Shown here: piece after piece, positions 57,699-57,766 of the stretch | Position numbering within the stretch: the first letter of the stretch is position 1 | Layout of the letters: the number at the start of each line of letters is the position of its first letter | Assembly: GCF_016734815.1 (NCBI RefSeq) | Contig: NZ_JAERQF010000032.1 | Location: 1 to 57,766, forward strand | DNA length: 57,766 nt | Direction of reading: 5' to 3' | From: Hymenobacter rubidus | GTDB taxonomy: Bacteria > Bacteroidota > Bacteroidia > Cytophagales > Hymenobacteraceae | Made by a program: the position numbers and the translations under genes | The notes under the pieces: model-generated | What the model was told of the DNA's origin: nothing | Database searches by the model: none | The model's input: only the letters and a program-made list of their open reading frames with translations

Positions 57699-57766
57699 AA
57701 GGTACGAAACCGGGTCCGCCAGAGGTTTTGCTGGCGAGGCCCGGCTCGGCTAAATTAATTGCCGAG

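Overview
This window looks like chromosomal DNA of a GC-rich member of the Bacteroidota, most likely Hymenobacter or a close relative in the Cytophagales. The evidence is promoters of the TANNTTTG type with a TTG about 19-20 bases upstream, no obvious Shine-Dalgarno sequences, type IX secretion (T9SS) sorting domains, a SusC-type TonB receptor, and families nearly confined to the phylum (DUF2480, fused E1 alpha/beta dehydrogenase, the bacillithiol-associated protein YtxJ). The genus is an inference.

Layout. Bases 1-35 are the 5' end of a 16S rRNA gene on the minus strand, preceded by about 600 bases carrying four tandem promoters. Bases 718-9757 are mostly minus-strand housekeeping genes: a serine hydrolase, a lipoprotein, an APC permease, DUF2480, tsaB, an S41 protease, rnpA and rpmH. 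An AT-rich accessory pair (SUFU-like gene plus an unknown partner) is wedged between tsaB and the protease. Bases 9901-25348 hold an M61 peptidase, a PfkB kinase, tRNA-His, a DEAD-box helicase, upp, a Wzi/RemB-like barrel, a small S23/IVP-family gene enclosed by a perfect 31-bp inverted repeat, an MsbA-like ABC transporter, gmhA, comM and pyrD. Bases 25487-35634 are envelope and stress genes: a PagL-like enzyme, a porin-like barrel, two paralogous exported proteins, a duplicated CsbD protein, an IS5-family insertion sequence and a delta-60 repeat protein. Bases 35699-45830 contain an LKR-like dehydrogenase, a rhamnogalacturonan lyase, gcvP, small lipoproteins and lipA. Bases 45991-57766 contain an OM barrel, an OsmC protein, ytxJ, an E1 alpha-beta fusion, an FG-GAP protein, a TonB-dependent receptor and an M16 peptidase.

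How genes relate. gcvP, lipA and the E1 fusion all belong to lipoate-dependent 2-oxoacid/glycine metabolism but are not in one operon. Three secreted proteins (33088, 37124 and 51319) carry C-terminal domains expected to be processed by the T9SS. rpmH-rnpA-S41 protease form a plausible transcription unit.

Most distinctive is the density of palindromic elements. There are five copies of one large hairpin family whose two arms match each other while copies differ. There are also several low-complexity inverted repeats built from 7-10-nt iterations. One of these encloses the S23/IVP gene, and another has been read in frame as the linker of the E1 fusion. I propose, as inference only, that the IVP gene with its inverted repeats is a mobile unit and that some solo hairpins are its non-autonomous relatives. 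I saw no CRISPR array, prophage, SusD partner or complete rRNA operon.
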